Part shown: positions 15,219 to 15,350 of the stretch, piece after piece
Layout: each line of letters opens with the position of its first letter
How positions within the stretch are numbered: the stretch's first letter is position 1
Origin: UMGS172 sp045592985
GTDB taxonomy: Bacteria; Bacillota; Clostridia; Oscillospirales; Acutalibacteraceae
DNA length: 15,350 nt
Direction: 5' to 3'
Assembly (NCBI GenBank): GCA_045592985.1
Contig: JAZNVU010000047.1
Span: 1 to 15,350 of the forward strand
Position numbers and translations under genes: made by a program
The notes under the pieces: generated by a model
The model's database searches: none
What the model saw: the letters and a program-made list of their open reading frames with translations, nothing else
Told to the model about the DNA's origin: nothing

Positions 15219-15350
15219 TTACAAGGCGTTCTGGAAAATTATTTTATCGAACACTATATGCTTTACGATATTATTCAGCCAACTGTATGGCAGAATTACG
15301 CTGGTGCAAGAAAACGCACATCTAAGGAAATCCAGAATAAAACTGTTGAA
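15186..15350 (+). CDS. Unidentified open reading frame running off the right edge
   Basis: The frame from ATG 15186 stays open for 55 codons to the window end (MNVVAFKRLAQLQGVLENYF..., ending ...KEIQNKTVE). The part after about 15200 reads like real protein: balanced composition, few rare-looking residues, and a basic C-terminal patch (GARKRTSK). I do not recognise the family. The first codons overlap the four-helix remnant on the other strand, so either the true start lies near 15240 (ATG at 15258) or the frame was fused here by a rearrangement. No clear SD precedes ATG 15186. Confidence 0.35.
   Translation, partial: MNVVAFKRLAQLQGVLENYFIEHYMLYDIIQPTVWQNYAGARKRTSKEIQNKTVE

Noticed and set aside
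1..15350. A CRISPR array, retron, diversity-generating retroelement or defence cluster
   Set aside because: No regularly spaced repeats, reverse transcriptase, Cas or nuclease-ATPase pair is present; the four-helix-bundle remnant alone is not evidence of an Avd system.

Overview
The window looks like chromosomal DNA of a low-GC anaerobic Firmicute of the class Clostridia, probably a gut lineage of the Oscillospirales/Ruminococcaceae kind. The evidence is the AT-rich sequence, the strong Shine-Dalgarno sites and sigma-A-type promoters, and above all the gene order nusB - xseA - xseB - ispA - dxs - tlyA - nadK - argR - recN, a conserved Firmicutes housekeeping cluster. The taxonomic placement is inference; no rRNA gene is present.

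Left edge (1-1250, plus strand): the C-terminal part of a large serine recombinase, cut by the window edge, then a small P-loop kinase-like protein whose ribosome binding site lies in the recombinase tail. This is probably one end of an integrated mobile element. A strong bidirectional terminator (1208-1240) separates it from the next, convergent gene.

Core (1252-13115, minus strand): twelve genes. Eleven of them, from nusB (13115) down to tyrS (2582), are packed with gaps of about 35 nt or less or with overlaps, and look like one long operon. It starts at a promoter near 13178-13206. The encoded proteins cover antitermination (NusB), a TsaD/Kae1-like protein, exonuclease VII (XseA and XseB), isoprenoid synthesis (Dxs and a farnesyl/geranylgeranyl diphosphate synthase), rRNA methylation (TlyA), NAD kinase, arginine repressor, DNA repair (RecN) and tyrosyl-tRNA synthetase. 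The twelfth, a coenzyme F420-0:glutamate ligase-like gene, has its own near-consensus promoter. That promoter is overlapped by an imperfect palindrome that could be an operator.

Right of the core (13116-14505, plus strand): a divergent promoter region drives a DivIVA-like coiled-coil protein and, 5 nt later, a class I fumarase beta subunit with no alpha subunit beside it. The pair ends at a clear intrinsic terminator.

Right edge (14506-15350): accessory-looking DNA. It holds a GNAT acetyltransferase, a shortened four-helix-bundle (23S intervening-sequence type) gene that overlaps it by 4 nt, and an unidentified plus-strand reading frame that runs off the window. I read this as a patchwork left by insertion or deletion. 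I did not see a CRISPR array, a complete insertion sequence, an rRNA or tRNA gene, or a clear multi-gene defence system. The most interesting leads are the F420-ligase homologue with its palindromic promoter, the divergent TsaD-like protein, and the DivIVA-like/fumarase-beta pair.
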